The notes beneath the pieces are model-generated. The model did not search any database, had not been told where the DNA came from, and was given only the letters and a program-made list of their open reading frames with translations. Position numbers and translations under genes: made by a program. A stretch of 64,000 nt of DNA from Paenibacillus oenotherae. Its GTDB lineage: Bacteria; Bacillota; Bacilli; Paenibacillales; Paenibacillaceae. The DNA lies in assembly GCF_019443105.1 (NCBI RefSeq), contig NZ_JAHZIJ010000022.1, positions 19,094 through 83,093 on the forward strand, written 5' to 3'. Positions within the stretch are counted from its first letter, which is position 1, and each line of letters opens with the position of its first letter. Shown here piece by piece: positions 16,797 to 25,623 of the stretch.

Positions 16797-18044
16797 ATGA
16801 GAACGAGTATCTACAGAAAAGCACTGAAATTGACAGCCATTATTATGATGGGCATAACTGTGATGACTGGCTGCAGCGAAGCTTTGGATACGGGTGTCCA
16901 TTCAAGTGCCAAATCAATCGTGACTACAATATCCGGCGATGCGCGCACCAGCCGCTCATTCACCTGGCATACGGAGCCTGCTGCGGCAGATGCCGTTATC
17001 CAAGTTGTAGAAGGCGCGTGGAAGAAAGATCTCGACGAGAACCATATTCTCACTGTGAAGGGCAATACAACCACTATCACCACCGAGAAGAATGTGCAGC
17101 AAGGTGTCCATAAAGTTGACGTTACGGGGCTGAAGGCGGGAACCGCCTACTCCTATCGGGTGGGCAGCGGTGACGGGCACGGGTGGAGCGAGCCTGCGCA
17201 ATTCGTTACAGAGCCGGAGGCTGCCGAGGCGTTCACATTTCTTAATGTGACGGACTCACAAGGCATTACGGAAGCGGATTTCAAGCTGTGGGGCCACACA
17301 TTGGACCAGGCTTTTCAACTGCTGCCGGATGCCAGATTCATTGTGCATAACGGGGATTTGACGGAGTTTCCAGGGATTGAATCGGGATGGGATCACTTCT
17401 TCGAAAAAGGAGAGCAATGGCTGACCCGTATTCCGCTTATGCCGGTCACAGGCAACCATGAGGAAATCGATAACGATGCGGAGCGGTTCGTATCGCATTT
17501 TCGAGTGCCTGATAATGGGGCGGACGGCTCCATTCCCGGTACGACATATTCGTTCGATTACGGCAATGCGCATTTCGTCGTCTTGAATACGGAATCCAAT
17601 ATTGAGGGTCAGACAGAGTGGCTCAGGGAGGATCTGGCCCGCACGGACAAGCCATGGATCATCGCCGCGATGCATCGCGGCGCTTACGGCGGCAGCTCCT
17701 ACAAGAAAGTGAAGAAGTGGGTCGAAGTGTTCGACGAGTTCAAGGTGGATTTGGTGCTGCAAGGTCATAACCACGAATATTCGCGATCCTATCCGCTGCG
17801 AGGCGGCGAGGTCGTTGGTGACGGGGAGAGTGCTGTGACAGGCAAGCAAGGGACCGTATATGTCGTAGCCAATACGTCAGGGCCCAAGTTCAATGAGAAG
17901 AAGGGCGATAAGTTCTACCATAAGGTGCATTTCCAGAATAGCCAGCAGATGTTCGCGGGGATTACAATCGATGGGGATACCCTGTCATATAAAGCCTATA
18001 ATGTGGACGGGGAGCTGCTGGACAAGTTCGAGCTCAAGCATTAG
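16797..18044 (+). CDS. Lipoprotein metallophosphoesterase (purple acid phosphatase-like)
   Basis: A ~415-residue exported protein. The signal peptide ends in the lipobox MTGC (Cys about residue 27), so it is probably membrane-anchored outside the cell. Residues ~40-140 form a fibronectin-like N-terminal domain typical of purple acid phosphatases. The calcineurin-like domain follows with metal motifs VTDSQG, HNGDLTEF, GNHEEIDN, AAMHRGAYGG and GHNHEYSRSYP. The start is the ATG at 16797, with TAAGGAGGAACC immediately upstream; the frame is open 18 codons further. A PhoP-box-like repeat upstream suggests induction on phosphate limitation. Substrate not determined. Confidence 0.88.
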   Translation: MRTSIYRKALKLTAIIMMGITVMTGCSEALDTGVHSSAKSIVTTISGDARTSRSFTWHTEPAAADAVIQVVEGAWKKDLDENHILTVKGNTTTITTEKNVQQGVHKVDVTGLKAGTAYSYRVGSGDGHGWSEPAQFVTEPEAAEAFTFLNVTDSQGITEADFKLWGHTLDQAFQLLPDARFIVHNGDLTEFPGIESGWDHFFEKGEQWLTRIPLMPVTGNHEEIDNDAERFVSHFRVPDNGADGSIPGTTYSFDYGNAHFVVLNTESNIEGQTEWLREDLARTDKPWIIAAMHRGAYGGSSYKKVKKWVEVFDEFKVDLVLQGHNHEYSRSYPLRGGEVVGDGESAVTGKQGTVYVVANTSGPKFNEKKGDKFYHKVHFQNSQQMFAGITIDGDTLSYKAYNVDGELLDKFELKH

Positions 18045-18186
18045 CGTGAATGACTATAATTCTTGCGAAGAGCTCTCTTCCCGCAGCTACGACCACATAC
18101 ACCTCTTTCATCCGGTGGGTCGTGCTGTAAGCGGGTTTCGTCCTCCTTCGGGGCTACATCCGCCTTCATCCGTATTCATCCGCCTT

Positions 18187-18230
18187 AAAAGCCCGCCCCG
18201 TTTCTTCACTGAGACGAAACGAGGCGGAGC
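18187..18230 (-). terminator. Terminator of the FAH/creatininase/ABC operon
   Basis: On the minus strand a long GC-rich stem, GCTCCGCCTCGTTTC paired with GAAACGGGGCGGGC (plus-strand 18191-18204 and 18216-18230), is followed by TTTTAAGG. It lies ~60 bp past the FAH-family stop. The rest of the gap to 18044 shows no gene. Confidence 0.65.
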
Positions 18231-18288
18231 TCCCATATTCCGAATTGTTAGGCATGACAATTACTATCCATATACGATGACAAAAGTA

Positions 18289-19152
18289 TCATCCCGCCAC
18301 CGGATTCACGAGCGGCTCAAAGCCCCCGCTAATTCGGCATTCCACAACATCCCCGTCCCGAATGACGACAGCGCCCGGAGTGCCTGTCAGAATGACATCT
18401 CCGGGAAGCAGGGTCATGACCTGCGAGTGAAAAGCGACGATATACCACGGCTGGTAACGCATATTAGCCAGCACATTGCGGTGGCTGACATCGCCGTTGA
18501 GCACTGTCTCTACAGTTAGAGCCAGCACATCCTCGATCTCATCTGCCGTAATAAGCTGCGGACCGAAGCTGAAGAACGTGTCGAAGCTCTTCGCCCTTGT
18601 CAGGAACCGCTGATTCTTCGCATGGATATCCGCAGCGGTCATATCCAGTGATGTTGTGAACCCTGCAACGACCTCACGCGCTTGCGCCTCAGATATACAC
18701 TTGCATTCCCGGCCAATAATGATGGCCAGCTCCGCCTCCGCAGTCGGCTCTTCCGACTGCACGGGAAGCCGGATGGCTTCGCCGTTCCCGATGATGGTCG
18801 TGTCCGGCTTCATGAAGCTCACAGGCTCAGCATCCGCCGGCACGAAAGCCAGATCCGAGGCGTTCTTCACATAATTCATGCCGATTCCCCATATTTTGCG
18901 GGGGTGACGGTACAGCGGGGCATAGTGCGCATCCGCCAGCGGAATGGACGCCATAGCAGCCAGCCGCTCCCGCCCGCCGCCGCCATACCATTCCTTGATC
19001 TCATCCAGCTGCCCTAGCGAGATAAGATCAAAGACACTGCCGCTCCACTGCTTGCGCTCCGCCGCATTGATCGTATCGATCAGAACACAGAAGGAAGGCT
19101 CGATAACCGCCGCCAGCTCGGCGCCGCCCAGCCTTAATGTTGCCAGCTTCAT
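18289..19152 (-). CDS. Fumarylacetoacetate hydrolase-family protein
   Basis: A 287-residue FAH-fold enzyme, a family that hydrolyses C-C bonds or acts as isomerase/decarboxylase on ring-cleavage products. The metal-binding acids are in EAELAIIIGRE (near residue 140) and FTTSLDMTAADIHAKN (near 170); the core motif IWGIGMNYVKNASD precedes them. The C-terminus VILTGTPGAVVIRDGDVVEC is also typical. It is the last gene of a minus-strand operon running from the ABC importer, with AAGGAGCGC as RBS. Together with the cupin and amidohydrolases it suggests breakdown of a cyclic or amide compound; the substrate is not identifiable. Confidence 0.85.
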   Translation of the reverse strand: MKLATLRLGGAELAAVIEPSFCVLIDTINAAERKQWSGSVFDLISLGQLDEIKEWYGGGGRERLAAMASIPLADAHYAPLYRHPRKIWGIGMNYVKNASDLAFVPADAEPVSFMKPDTTIIGNGEAIRLPVQSEEPTAEAELAIIIGRECKCISEAQAREVVAGFTTSLDMTAADIHAKNQRFLTRAKSFDTFFSFGPQLITADEIEDVLALTVETVLNGDVSHRNVLANMRYQPWYIVAFHSQVMTLLPGDVILTGTPGAVVIRDGDVVECRISGGFEPLVNPVAG

Positions 19153-19173
19153 AATAGTTGCGCTCCTTACGGA

Positions 19174-19989
19174 CTACCGTTGTCTCAAATCCGAGATTTC
19201 AAATCTGCTCAGCTCGACGAAGGCTTTGGCCAGAAAGTCTGTAATTCTCCCCTGGATAATGACTCCTTTGTCAGCGGTTGCCCGCGTTGCGTCTCCAGCT
19301 ACTCCGCTTTCCGAGATATCGCTCATGATCCAAGCGAACCGCACTCTTCCTTCCAATGTGAGCTGTTCATATTGCGAGAGATCCACCATTTCGGCTACGG
19401 CAAGCTCATCATGCACCCAATTCGGCTTAATCGCCTTCACGATGGATGTCTCATAATCACCGCCGTGGATGCCATATTCGAGCTCCTCCGGCGTCATGAG
19501 ATCATTGGCCGCATCCAGACTATGCGGCGCCAGATAGAATACCATTAGTCCTGTGGCAATTCGCACCTCGCGTGCAATGACATTAAGCATGTCCATATTG
19601 CCTCCATGCGTATTGAACAGCAGCAGCCTTCGGAAGCCGCTTCTCTGCAGGCTGTGAGCAATATCCGTGACAATGCTTTGCAGCGTTGCGGCTGATAATG
19701 CGATGGTACCGGCGAAGCCGAGATGCTCGTTGCTCTTGCCGTAGGCGAGGGGAGGCAGATTCCAAATCTGCTCGTCCGGATCGATCTTGTCGAACGTCTG
19801 TGTTAACGTCGCCTCCCCGATAAGCGCATCGGTCATAACGGGCAAATGATAGCCATGCTGCTCCACAGCGCCCAGCGACAGGATGCACAGCGCATTCTCC
19901 TTAGGCAGCTCGGCGATCCCCTTGCTCGTCAGCCGCGGCAAAAATTTATCCTCCCACGCCTTTCCTTCATATCTGCTAAACATAAGCAT
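19174..19989 (-). CDS. Creatininase-family amidohydrolase
   Basis: A ~271-residue metal-dependent amidohydrolase. The family motifs are LGAVEQHGYHLPVMTDALIG near residue 35 (Glu, His and Asp metal ligands), LLFNTHGGNMD near 125 and GIHGGDYETS near 175. The family includes creatinine amidohydrolase, MftE and ArfB, so the reaction is hydrolysis of a cyclic or formyl amide. I start it at the ATG 19989 because AAAGGAGGG precedes it; the 30 extra upstream codons do not resemble the family. It lies 21 bp before the FAH gene. True creatininase activity should not be assumed. Confidence 0.85.
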   Translation of the reverse strand: MLMFSRYEGKAWEDKFLPRLTSKGIAELPKENALCILSLGAVEQHGYHLPVMTDALIGEATLTQTFDKIDPDEQIWNLPPLAYGKSNEHLGFAGTIALSAATLQSIVTDIAHSLQRSGFRRLLLFNTHGGNMDMLNVIAREVRIATGLMVFYLAPHSLDAANDLMTPEELEYGIHGGDYETSIVKAIKPNWVHDELAVAEMVDLSQYEQLTLEGRVRFAWIMSDISESGVAGDATRATADKGVIIQGRITDFLAKAFVELSRFEISDLRQR

Positions 19990-20118
19990 TAAGCACCCTC
20001 CTTTCCCTATTCGAGACTTGCGCCGCTCCCGTCTCACTGCGGTGTGACAGTGTAGCGAGCCGCTTAAACAAGATGGCAATCCAGTCCGGCGAATTCCGCA
20101 CTCCAGCCTAACAAGTTC

Positions 20119-21300
20119 CTATAGCGCGCCTCTCTCCGACAGCTCGAACACCAGCTCCAGCAGCGCTAGATCGCAGCCTCGTCCTGCTACAATCGACAAA
20201 CCAACCGGCAGTCCGTCCACTCGGCCGACTGGCAGCGTCACTTGGGGCAAACCAGCCAGTCCGGCAATGCAGCATATTTGCAGCGTCCGCACTCTGGTCG
20301 TCTCCAACTGCTCAGCCGGCATATTCAGCAGAGGAGCGGGGCCCGGGGCGGTCGGCATCACCAGGATCGCTCCGTCCCTCAGCAGTTCATCCATCGTTTC
20401 ACGTATAAGCTCACGCGCTGTGAACATATCCTCATGCCAGCTGGCCGCCAAGCTCTCCGTCCATGCGAAGCGCTCTGCAATGCCAGGACCAAACACAGGA
20501 TGATGAGCTTCAATCCACGCCCCATGCGAGCGCCAAATCTCCAACCCTTGCAGAATGCGGAACGTGTTCATCCATTCGGAATACCCGCCCTCGTGAAGGA
20601 TGAACCTCCGGGCAGGGCCGACATAACGGGCAATATCCGCGACTTTGCCTTCCAGCTCAGCCCTGCAGGCATCCTCGGCCAAGCTCCATATATCCTCCGC
20701 CACCAAAACCCGGTTAAAGCGCCGTACAGCGGAATCACCGCCGCCGGTCAGCACCTTGCCAACGGCCAGCAGCTCCTCCGCATCCCTTGCCATCCAGCCC
20801 ACTGTGTCAAAGCTGGGCGCCAGCGGGATCAGTCCATCCGCAGCAACTGCGCCATGCGAGGGACGGAAGCCGTAAATGCCGCAATAGGAGGACGGAATAC
20901 GAACAGAACCCCCTGTATCCGTACCAATGGCGAAATCCGCTTCACCTGCTGCCACCGCAACAGCAGAGCCGCTCGACGATCCCCCTGGAATGCGGCCCGC
21001 AGCATTGGGATTGACAGGTGTGCCATAATGAAAATTCTCCCCGTTCAAGCTGTACATCAGCTCGTCGGTATGCGCGGCCCCTCGCAGTCTTGCTCCTCCC
21101 CGCAGAAGCTTCTCCACAGCACTCGCTGTAACAGCGGCAGCCTCATGAGTTCGCAGCCAGTCCGGATTGCCCGCGGCATTGCGATGGCCCTTCACAGCGA
21201 ATACATCCTTGACGGCAAACACAAGACCGTTCAGAGGACCGCTCCCCAGCGGCTCTCTAGTCAACGATTGATCGATGAAAGCGCGGTAACAGTCCTCCAT
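20119..21300 (-). CDS. Amidase (amidase-signature family)
   Basis: A 393-residue amidase. The catalytic Ser-cisSer-Lys triad region is complete: the Lys in VFAVKDVFAVKG near residue 31, then GGSSSGSAVAVAAG near 108 and GTDTGGSVRIPSSYCG near 127. It is somewhat shorter than typical family members (450-500). The start ATG follows GGGGTGAGGGG and is 4 bp after the cupin stop. The neighbouring cysteine hydrolase and creatininase-type genes make three different amide-bond hydrolases in one operon. Specific substrate unknown. Confidence 0.88.
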   Translation of the reverse strand: MEDCYRAFIDQSLTREPLGSGPLNGLVFAVKDVFAVKGHRNAAGNPDWLRTHEAAAVTASAVEKLLRGGARLRGAAHTDELMYSLNGENFHYGTPVNPNAAGRIPGGSSSGSAVAVAAGEADFAIGTDTGGSVRIPSSYCGIYGFRPSHGAVAADGLIPLAPSFDTVGWMARDAEELLAVGKVLTGGGDSAVRRFNRVLVAEDIWSLAEDACRAELEGKVADIARYVGPARRFILHEGGYSEWMNTFRILQGLEIWRSHGAWIEAHHPVFGPGIAERFAWTESLAASWHEDMFTARELIRETMDELLRDGAILVMPTAPGPAPLLNMPAEQLETTRVRTLQICCIAGLAGLPQVTLPVGRVDGLPVGLSIVAGRGCDLALLELVFELSERGAL

Positions 21301-21304
21301 CCCC

Positions 21305-21730
21305 TCACCCCTTATGCAAGAGAACCTTCAAGTCCTCTTCATCCAGACTCGTTAGCGGCCCGGACAGAATCAGCTTAGAGAACTTCTCATCCGGGATCAT
21401 CGTTGTGAAAACATATAAGCGTCCTGCGCCAGTGTTCTCGATCTTATGCGAATGGTTCGGCGGTACTACCAGATGCGCGCCCGTTTCGATCGGGATGACC
21501 TGGTCGCCTACCGTTGCAATCCCGCTTCCCGCAATGACATAGAAATGCTCGAACGCTTCCAGATGCGTGTTGGGCGGCGTTTTGCCATTCACATCGAAGA
21601 TTTCGATGCAATTCATGAAGGGATAGAACTCCCCGTTGCTGAGAATAACGAACTTGTTCGTATCCTTTTCCGATATTTTGTGTACGGGACAATCCTTCAG
21701 CATAGCAGCATAGGGTTGGTAGATATCCAT
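21305..21730 (-). CDS. Cupin-domain protein
   Basis: A ~141-residue single cupin domain. The first cupin motif region NTHLEAFEHFYVIAGSGIAT and the second, VVPPNHSHKIENTG, carry His and Glu residues suitable for metal binding. I choose the ATG 21730 (MDIYQPYAAM), preceded by GAGGGAGCTGCTTCT; the longer frame overlaps the previous gene. Small cupins of this kind can be isomerases, dioxygenases or sensor proteins. Its place between an isochorismatase-fold hydrolase and an amidase suggests an enzyme of the same pathway. Confidence 0.8.
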   Translation of the reverse strand: MDIYQPYAAMLKDCPVHKISEKDTNKFVILSNGEFYPFMNCIEIFDVNGKTPPNTHLEAFEHFYVIAGSGIATVGDQVIPIETGAHLVVPPNHSHKIENTGAGRLYVFTTMIPDEKFSKLILSGPLTSLDEEDLKVLLHKG

Positions 21731-21759
21731 AGAAGCAGCTCCCTCTCGGTGTAATATTA

Positions 21760-22521
21760 TTAGCTCCTGTCCATGCCCTGCATGACAGAGGTTGACGTTG
21801 CGACGAATCCATAGCATTGCTTCGTGTTGTACAAGGTGGCCTCCAGACAGAACGCCGGGGAGGTCGTTGCCGCGCAATCCTCCAGCAATATGGCGTCATA
21901 GCCGAGACAGACCGCATCCTCCAGCGTTGCCATTACACATTGATCGATATTGACACCCGTGAAGAATAATGTCTGAATGCCCAGGTTGCGCAGAATAGAA
22001 TCCAGCGGCGTATCCCAGAATCCGCTCATCCGGTACTTGTCCACCCGAATATCGGTTGGCTCGGCATGGAGCACATCCACAAGAGCCGCTCCCCAGCCGT
22101 CCTTCTGGAGGACAGGCGAGCCATTGCCCGGAAGGGGATCGCCAAGACCGTGCCCAACACCGGATGATTTGTACACATGCTGCAGGGATGGGCTGATGTT
22201 CAGATGATCCGCGCGGTTGCCCCAATTGACCCACAGCACGGGGACGTTCTCGCGACGCAGCACAGGCAGCAGCCGATTGAGCCGCTCTACGGGACGAACC
22301 GCCGGAGCAATATCAACGCCGATATGATGCAGCCAGCCACCCTCTGTACAGAAATCATTCTGCATATCAATGACGATAATAGCCGACTTGTTGAGATCTA
22401 CCGTTACCTCCTGCGGCTCCGCGGCGAAGGTAACGGGACGGACAGGGAGAGCAGGACTTGTAAGGTCCGCCAGGCGCTCATTCACCATCCAATGTCTCCT
22501 GCCCGTTCCGAGCTTGTTCAT
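21760..22521 (-). CDS. Isochorismatase-fold cysteine hydrolase
   Basis: A ~253-residue amidohydrolase of the isochorismatase superfamily. The triad is visible: Asp in IVIDMQNDFCTEGG, Lys in RVDKYRMSGFWDTPLD, and Cys in FTGVNIDQCVMATLEDA. The pattern is closest to N-carbamoyl/ureido-type hydrolases such as RutB or biuret hydrolase, rather than true isochorismatases. Two starts are possible: ATG 22521 after GGGGTGAAGGC, or ATG 22488 after AGGAGACATTGG. The gene follows the periplasmic-binding-protein gene by about 17 bp, so its substrate is probably imported by that transporter. Confidence 0.85.
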   Translation of the reverse strand: MNKLGTGRRHWMVNERLADLTSPALPVRPVTFAAEPQEVTVDLNKSAIIVIDMQNDFCTEGGWLHHIGVDIAPAVRPVERLNRLLPVLRRENVPVLWVNWGNRADHLNISPSLQHVYKSSGVGHGLGDPLPGNGSPVLQKDGWGAALVDVLHAEPTDIRVDKYRMSGFWDTPLDSILRNLGIQTLFFTGVNIDQCVMATLEDAVCLGYDAILLEDCAATTSPAFCLEATLYNTKQCYGFVATSTSVMQGMDRS

Positions 22522-22537
22522 GCCTTCACCCCATCCC

Positions 22538-23590
22538 TTATTGGGCCGGAAGGAATTCAGTTGTGAACGCCTGGGTCACATCCTGATCCTTCTTCAGCAG
22601 ATCAACGAATTTCATCGCATCGTACAGCTCCGCCCAGCGCGCTTCCGTCATGAAGCCAATACCGCCCTTAGCAGCGTCGCCATCTGTCGTTAACGGCGTT
22701 TGAATTTCCCAGCCATACTTCGCGCCGTCCATATCCAGATCGCGGTTCTCCTCCTTCATCCTGTCATGAGCCGCCGCAGGGTCCGCATTGTAGCTCTCCC
22801 AGCCCTTGATCGACGCCTGCACGAACGCTTTGACGATGTCAGGATTCTCTTTGATATACTTCTCCGTTGTAAAAATAACATCAGGATACGGATTGAAGCC
22901 GGAATCCGAGTTCAGCTTGTAGCTGACGTCGAAGCCTTCCTTCTTCGCATAGAACGGCTCATTCGTCGCATAGCCCTGTTGAACGGCGTTCTTATCGGCA
23001 AGGAACGCATTCAATGTGCCGTTATAAGCGACTTCCTTCGCCTGCACATTGTATTTCTTCTTAATATATTCCCAATAAGCGACACCGGGCTGAATAATAA
23101 CGGTCTTGCCATTCAGATCCGAGTAATCGTTGAATTCCATATCCGAGTGGAACAGCAGCGATTGCGGACTTTTTTGGAAAATAGCGGCCACGCCTACGAG
23201 CGGAATGCCATTCTCGCGCGCCTGCAATATTTCGTAGCCCTGTGCAATGCCGAATTCCGCTTTGCCGGAGGCAACCAGCTGAATATACGATACGCTTGCC
23301 CCGCCTTGCTGTGTCTCAACCTTCAAGCCTGCCTCTTCATAATAGCCTTTAATATCGGCTTCATACTGGCCGCCGAACTCCGGCCCTGCATACCATTGCA
23401 GCACTTGCTTGACCTCTGTCAGCTCCTTGGGCTTGTCTGCCGATCCTGTATTCTCCGCTCCCGACGGCGCTCCGCCGTTTTCTGTGCCGTTTCCTTTGTT
23501 ATTCTCCGTGTTGCCGCATGCAGACAAGACAAGCACCGTAACCATCAGCAAACTTAAGACGAGTCCAAGCGTTGATTTTGATTTTCTCAT
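22538..23590 (-). CDS. ABC importer substrate-binding lipoprotein (NMT1/THI5-like)
   Basis: A ~350-residue exported lipoprotein; the signal peptide ends in LSAC (Cys about residue 25). The mature part has the SsuA/THI5-type periplasmic-binding fold (VLQWYAGPEFGGQYEADIKG, VSYIQLVASGKAEFGIAQGY, GKTVIIQPGVAYWEYIKKKY). Relatives bind sulfonates, taurine, nitrate, pyrimidine precursors or riboflavin precursors. Start ATG 23590 is preceded by AGAGGGG; the longer frame has 7 extra residues. It follows the permease gene in the order ATPase, permease, binding protein, then the hydrolases. Confidence 0.88.
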   Translation of the reverse strand: MRKSKSTLGLVLSLLMVTVLVLSACGNTENNKGNGTENGGAPSGAENTGSADKPKELTEVKQVLQWYAGPEFGGQYEADIKGYYEEAGLKVETQQGGASVSYIQLVASGKAEFGIAQGYEILQARENGIPLVGVAAIFQKSPQSLLFHSDMEFNDYSDLNGKTVIIQPGVAYWEYIKKKYNVQAKEVAYNGTLNAFLADKNAVQQGYATNEPFYAKKEGFDVSYKLNSDSGFNPYPDVIFTTEKYIKENPDIVKAFVQASIKGWESYNADPAAAHDRMKEENRDLDMDGAKYGWEIQTPLTTDGDAAKGGIGFMTEARWAELYDAMKFVDLLKKDQDVTQAFTTEFLPAQ

Positions 23591-23682
23591 GATGTATAAC
23601 CCCTCTGCCATATAGTTGGTTTCCCTGCTCCTGCTGCCGATTCTTGATCGCTCGCTAATTGCCGCTTCCTGACCGCTAATCG

Positions 23683-24546
23683 CTAGTTCTCCATCTCAAC
23701 GCTTGATTCATGCCAGTTGCGGAGAATTAAGCTTGAGATCATATTGACGAGAATAAACACGATGAATCCCATGACACATGATACTATTGCAGCCGCGAAC
23801 AGATAATCCATTCTGAGCTGTGTAGCCGCAACCGTAATGACATAGCCCAGTCCGCCGTCACTCCCTCCGATCCCTGCCTGATATTCGCCGACGATTGTGC
23901 CGATGACGGCTGCACCGCTTGATATTTTCATCCCCGTAAGAATATACGGAGTGGCGAACGGAATGCGCAGCCTCCACAGCTTCTGCCACCAGGAGGCGCG
24001 ATAGAGCGTCATCAGATTAACCAGATTATGCTCTGTTGACAATAAGCCGGTTAATGTATTCGTAATGATCGGGAATACGGATACGATGAATGAGATAAGC
24101 AGAATAGAATTAAGTCCAGGCCCCATCCACACGATGATAATTGGAGCAATGGATACGACAGGCACGGTTTGCAGCACGACCGCGTAAGGATAGATGCTTC
24201 TCTCTACAACCTTCGACTGCGCCATCAATATGGCAACCAGCACGCCAACGACGATACTGAGCGCGAAGCCGCCCATCGATGCGATGAAGGTCATGTAGCT
24301 TGCCTGCATCAGGCTTGAGAAATTATCAACCATCGCTTGGGCGATCCGCGTGGGGACAGGCAGCAAATACGGCTCGATGCCGAACAACTTGTTGCTGCTT
24401 TGCCATAGAGCAAGAATGAAGAGAAACAGCAGCACCGGCGGCGCATAGCCCTTCAGCTTCTTCAGCCTCTTTCCCTTATTCGCTATCCTCACAGCAGGCG
24501 CGTAAGCTTCCGTTCCGGCTTGTCTTTCTTCCACAGCTGTAATCAT
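23683..24546 (-). CDS. ABC importer permease (SsuC-like)
   Basis: A 287-residue inner-membrane permease with about six transmembrane segments. The binding-protein-dependent signature loop is present near residue 190 (LVNLMTLYRASWWQKLWRLR, followed by IPFATPYILTGMKISSGAAV). Most similar in layout to SsuC/TauC/ThiX-type permeases. The start follows GAGGTGCTTCT, 9 bp after the ATPase stop. It works with the adjacent ATPase and binding protein. Confidence 0.88.
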   Translation of the reverse strand: MITAVEERQAGTEAYAPAVRIANKGKRLKKLKGYAPPVLLFLFILALWQSSNKLFGIEPYLLPVPTRIAQAMVDNFSSLMQASYMTFIASMGGFALSIVVGVLVAILMAQSKVVERSIYPYAVVLQTVPVVSIAPIIIVWMGPGLNSILLISFIVSVFPIITNTLTGLLSTEHNLVNLMTLYRASWWQKLWRLRIPFATPYILTGMKISSGAAVIGTIVGEYQAGIGGSDGGLGYVITVAATQLRMDYLFAAAIVSCVMGFIVFILVNMISSLILRNWHESSVEMEN

Positions 24547-24555
24547 AGAAGCACC

Positions 24556-25386
24556 TCACAGTAGACTTGAAATCGATGCAGACAACTCAGTGAATGCGAT
24601 AGAGGAGCGGAATTCATCCCCTCTAGGATAAGGATGGTCAATAGCGACAATCTCCCTGATTCTGCCCGGGTGCGCCCGCATTGCGACCACCTTGGTTGAT
24701 AGAAAGACCGCTTCCTGCACATTATGGGTAACGAAAACAACGGTAATCCCCGTGTCCTTCCAGATGTGGAGCAGCTCGCTGTTCAAGCGGTAGCGCGTCA
24801 TTTCGTCCAATGCGCCAAAGGGCTCGTCCATCAGCAATAGCTTGGGCCCTGACGCCAGCGCCCTGGCGATGGATACTCGCATCTTCATCCCGCCGGACAG
24901 CTGGCGCGGATAAGCGTCCGCATATTTCTCCAGACCGACCATCTTGAGCTTCTCCAGCGCGGCCGCCTCGCGTTCCGCCTTGGGAACCTTCCTCAGTGCC
25001 AGCGGCAAAGTCACATTGTCCAGCACGGTTCGCCACGGCATTAACGTTGCGTCCTGGAACACGTAGGACAACCCGCTGTCCCTGCTGCCCTTGCTCTTCG
25101 CATCACCGCTTGCGATCTCTACGCTGCCCGCCGAATAATCGCCCAAGCCCGCTATAATTCGCAGCAAGGTGGATTTACCGCAGCCGGATGGGCCAACGAT
25201 GGATACAAATTCGCCTTCCTGTATATCGAGTGAGACATGATCGATAGCCAATACGCCGGTATTATACTGCTTGCGAATTCCCTTCAGCTTTACGATACTC
25301 CTGACAGAGGATTGTGTAACATTACCTTCCAAAACTTTCTCTTTGTAAGCATGATCTTCCGTTTCTTTACTTTTTGACTGTATCAT
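24556..25386 (-). CDS. ABC importer ATP-binding protein (SsuB-like)
   Basis: A ~276-residue ATPase. Walker A GPSGCGKSTLLRIIAGLG is near residue 63, the signature LSGGMKMRVSIARALA near 162, Walker B LLLMDEPFGALD near 182, and the H-loop FVTHNVQEA near 215. This is the nitrate/sulfonate/taurine subgroup. The start is the ATG at 25384-25386, 5 bases after GAGGTG. It is the first gene of a likely eight-gene operon; two nearly identical 25-bp palindromic sites lie in the 235-bp region upstream. Confidence 0.88.
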   Translation of the reverse strand: MIQSKSKETEDHAYKEKVLEGNVTQSSVRSIVKLKGIRKQYNTGVLAIDHVSLDIQEGEFVSIVGPSGCGKSTLLRIIAGLGDYSAGSVEIASGDAKSKGSRDSGLSYVFQDATLMPWRTVLDNVTLPLALRKVPKAEREAAALEKLKMVGLEKYADAYPRQLSGGMKMRVSIARALASGPKLLLMDEPFGALDEMTRYRLNSELLHIWKDTGITVVFVTHNVQEAVFLSTKVVAMRAHPGRIREIVAIDHPYPRGDEFRSSIAFTELSASISSLL

Positions 25387-25455
25387 CACATCACCTCGTT
25401 CGAAACGTCAGCTTTTTTTCTTTATTATAACGATGTGTTTTCACAACGTCAACCT

Positions 25456-25480
25456 TTTATGTTAGATTAACTAACATAAA
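25456..25480. promoter_or_regulatory. 25-bp palindromic operator, site 1
   Basis: A perfect inverted repeat has 10-bp arms TTTATGTTAG and CTAACATAAA around a 5-bp AT spacer, 70 bp upstream of the ABC ATPase start. A second site of nearly the same sequence lies at 25583-25607. Probably the binding site of a dimeric repressor that controls the ABC/hydrolase operon. Confidence 0.6.
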
Positions 25481-25582
25481 TAACTCCTTTGAATACCTAT
25501 AAAATACCATTTATGGTTTAATTAAGTTTATTTTATCGTCGAAAACAACGAAAATCACATCTTGTCATGGTATCATCCATCT

Positions 25583-25607
25583 TTTAAGTTATATTATCTA
25601 ACATAGA
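25583..25607. promoter_or_regulatory. 25-bp palindromic operator, site 2
   Basis: It matches site 1 at 21 of 25 positions (left arm TTTAAGTTAT, right arm CTAACATAGA). It begins 127 bp from site 1, between the gamma-glutamyltransferase stop and the ABC operon. Paired sites suggest cooperative binding or looping. Confidence 0.55.
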
Positions 25608-25623
25608 ACACAGACTTAGACAA

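Noticed and set aside
20242-21378. 378-codon open frame on the plus strand opposite the amidase gene
   Set aside because: It overlaps the well-supported amidase completely and gives a Gln/Arg-rich product with no domain.
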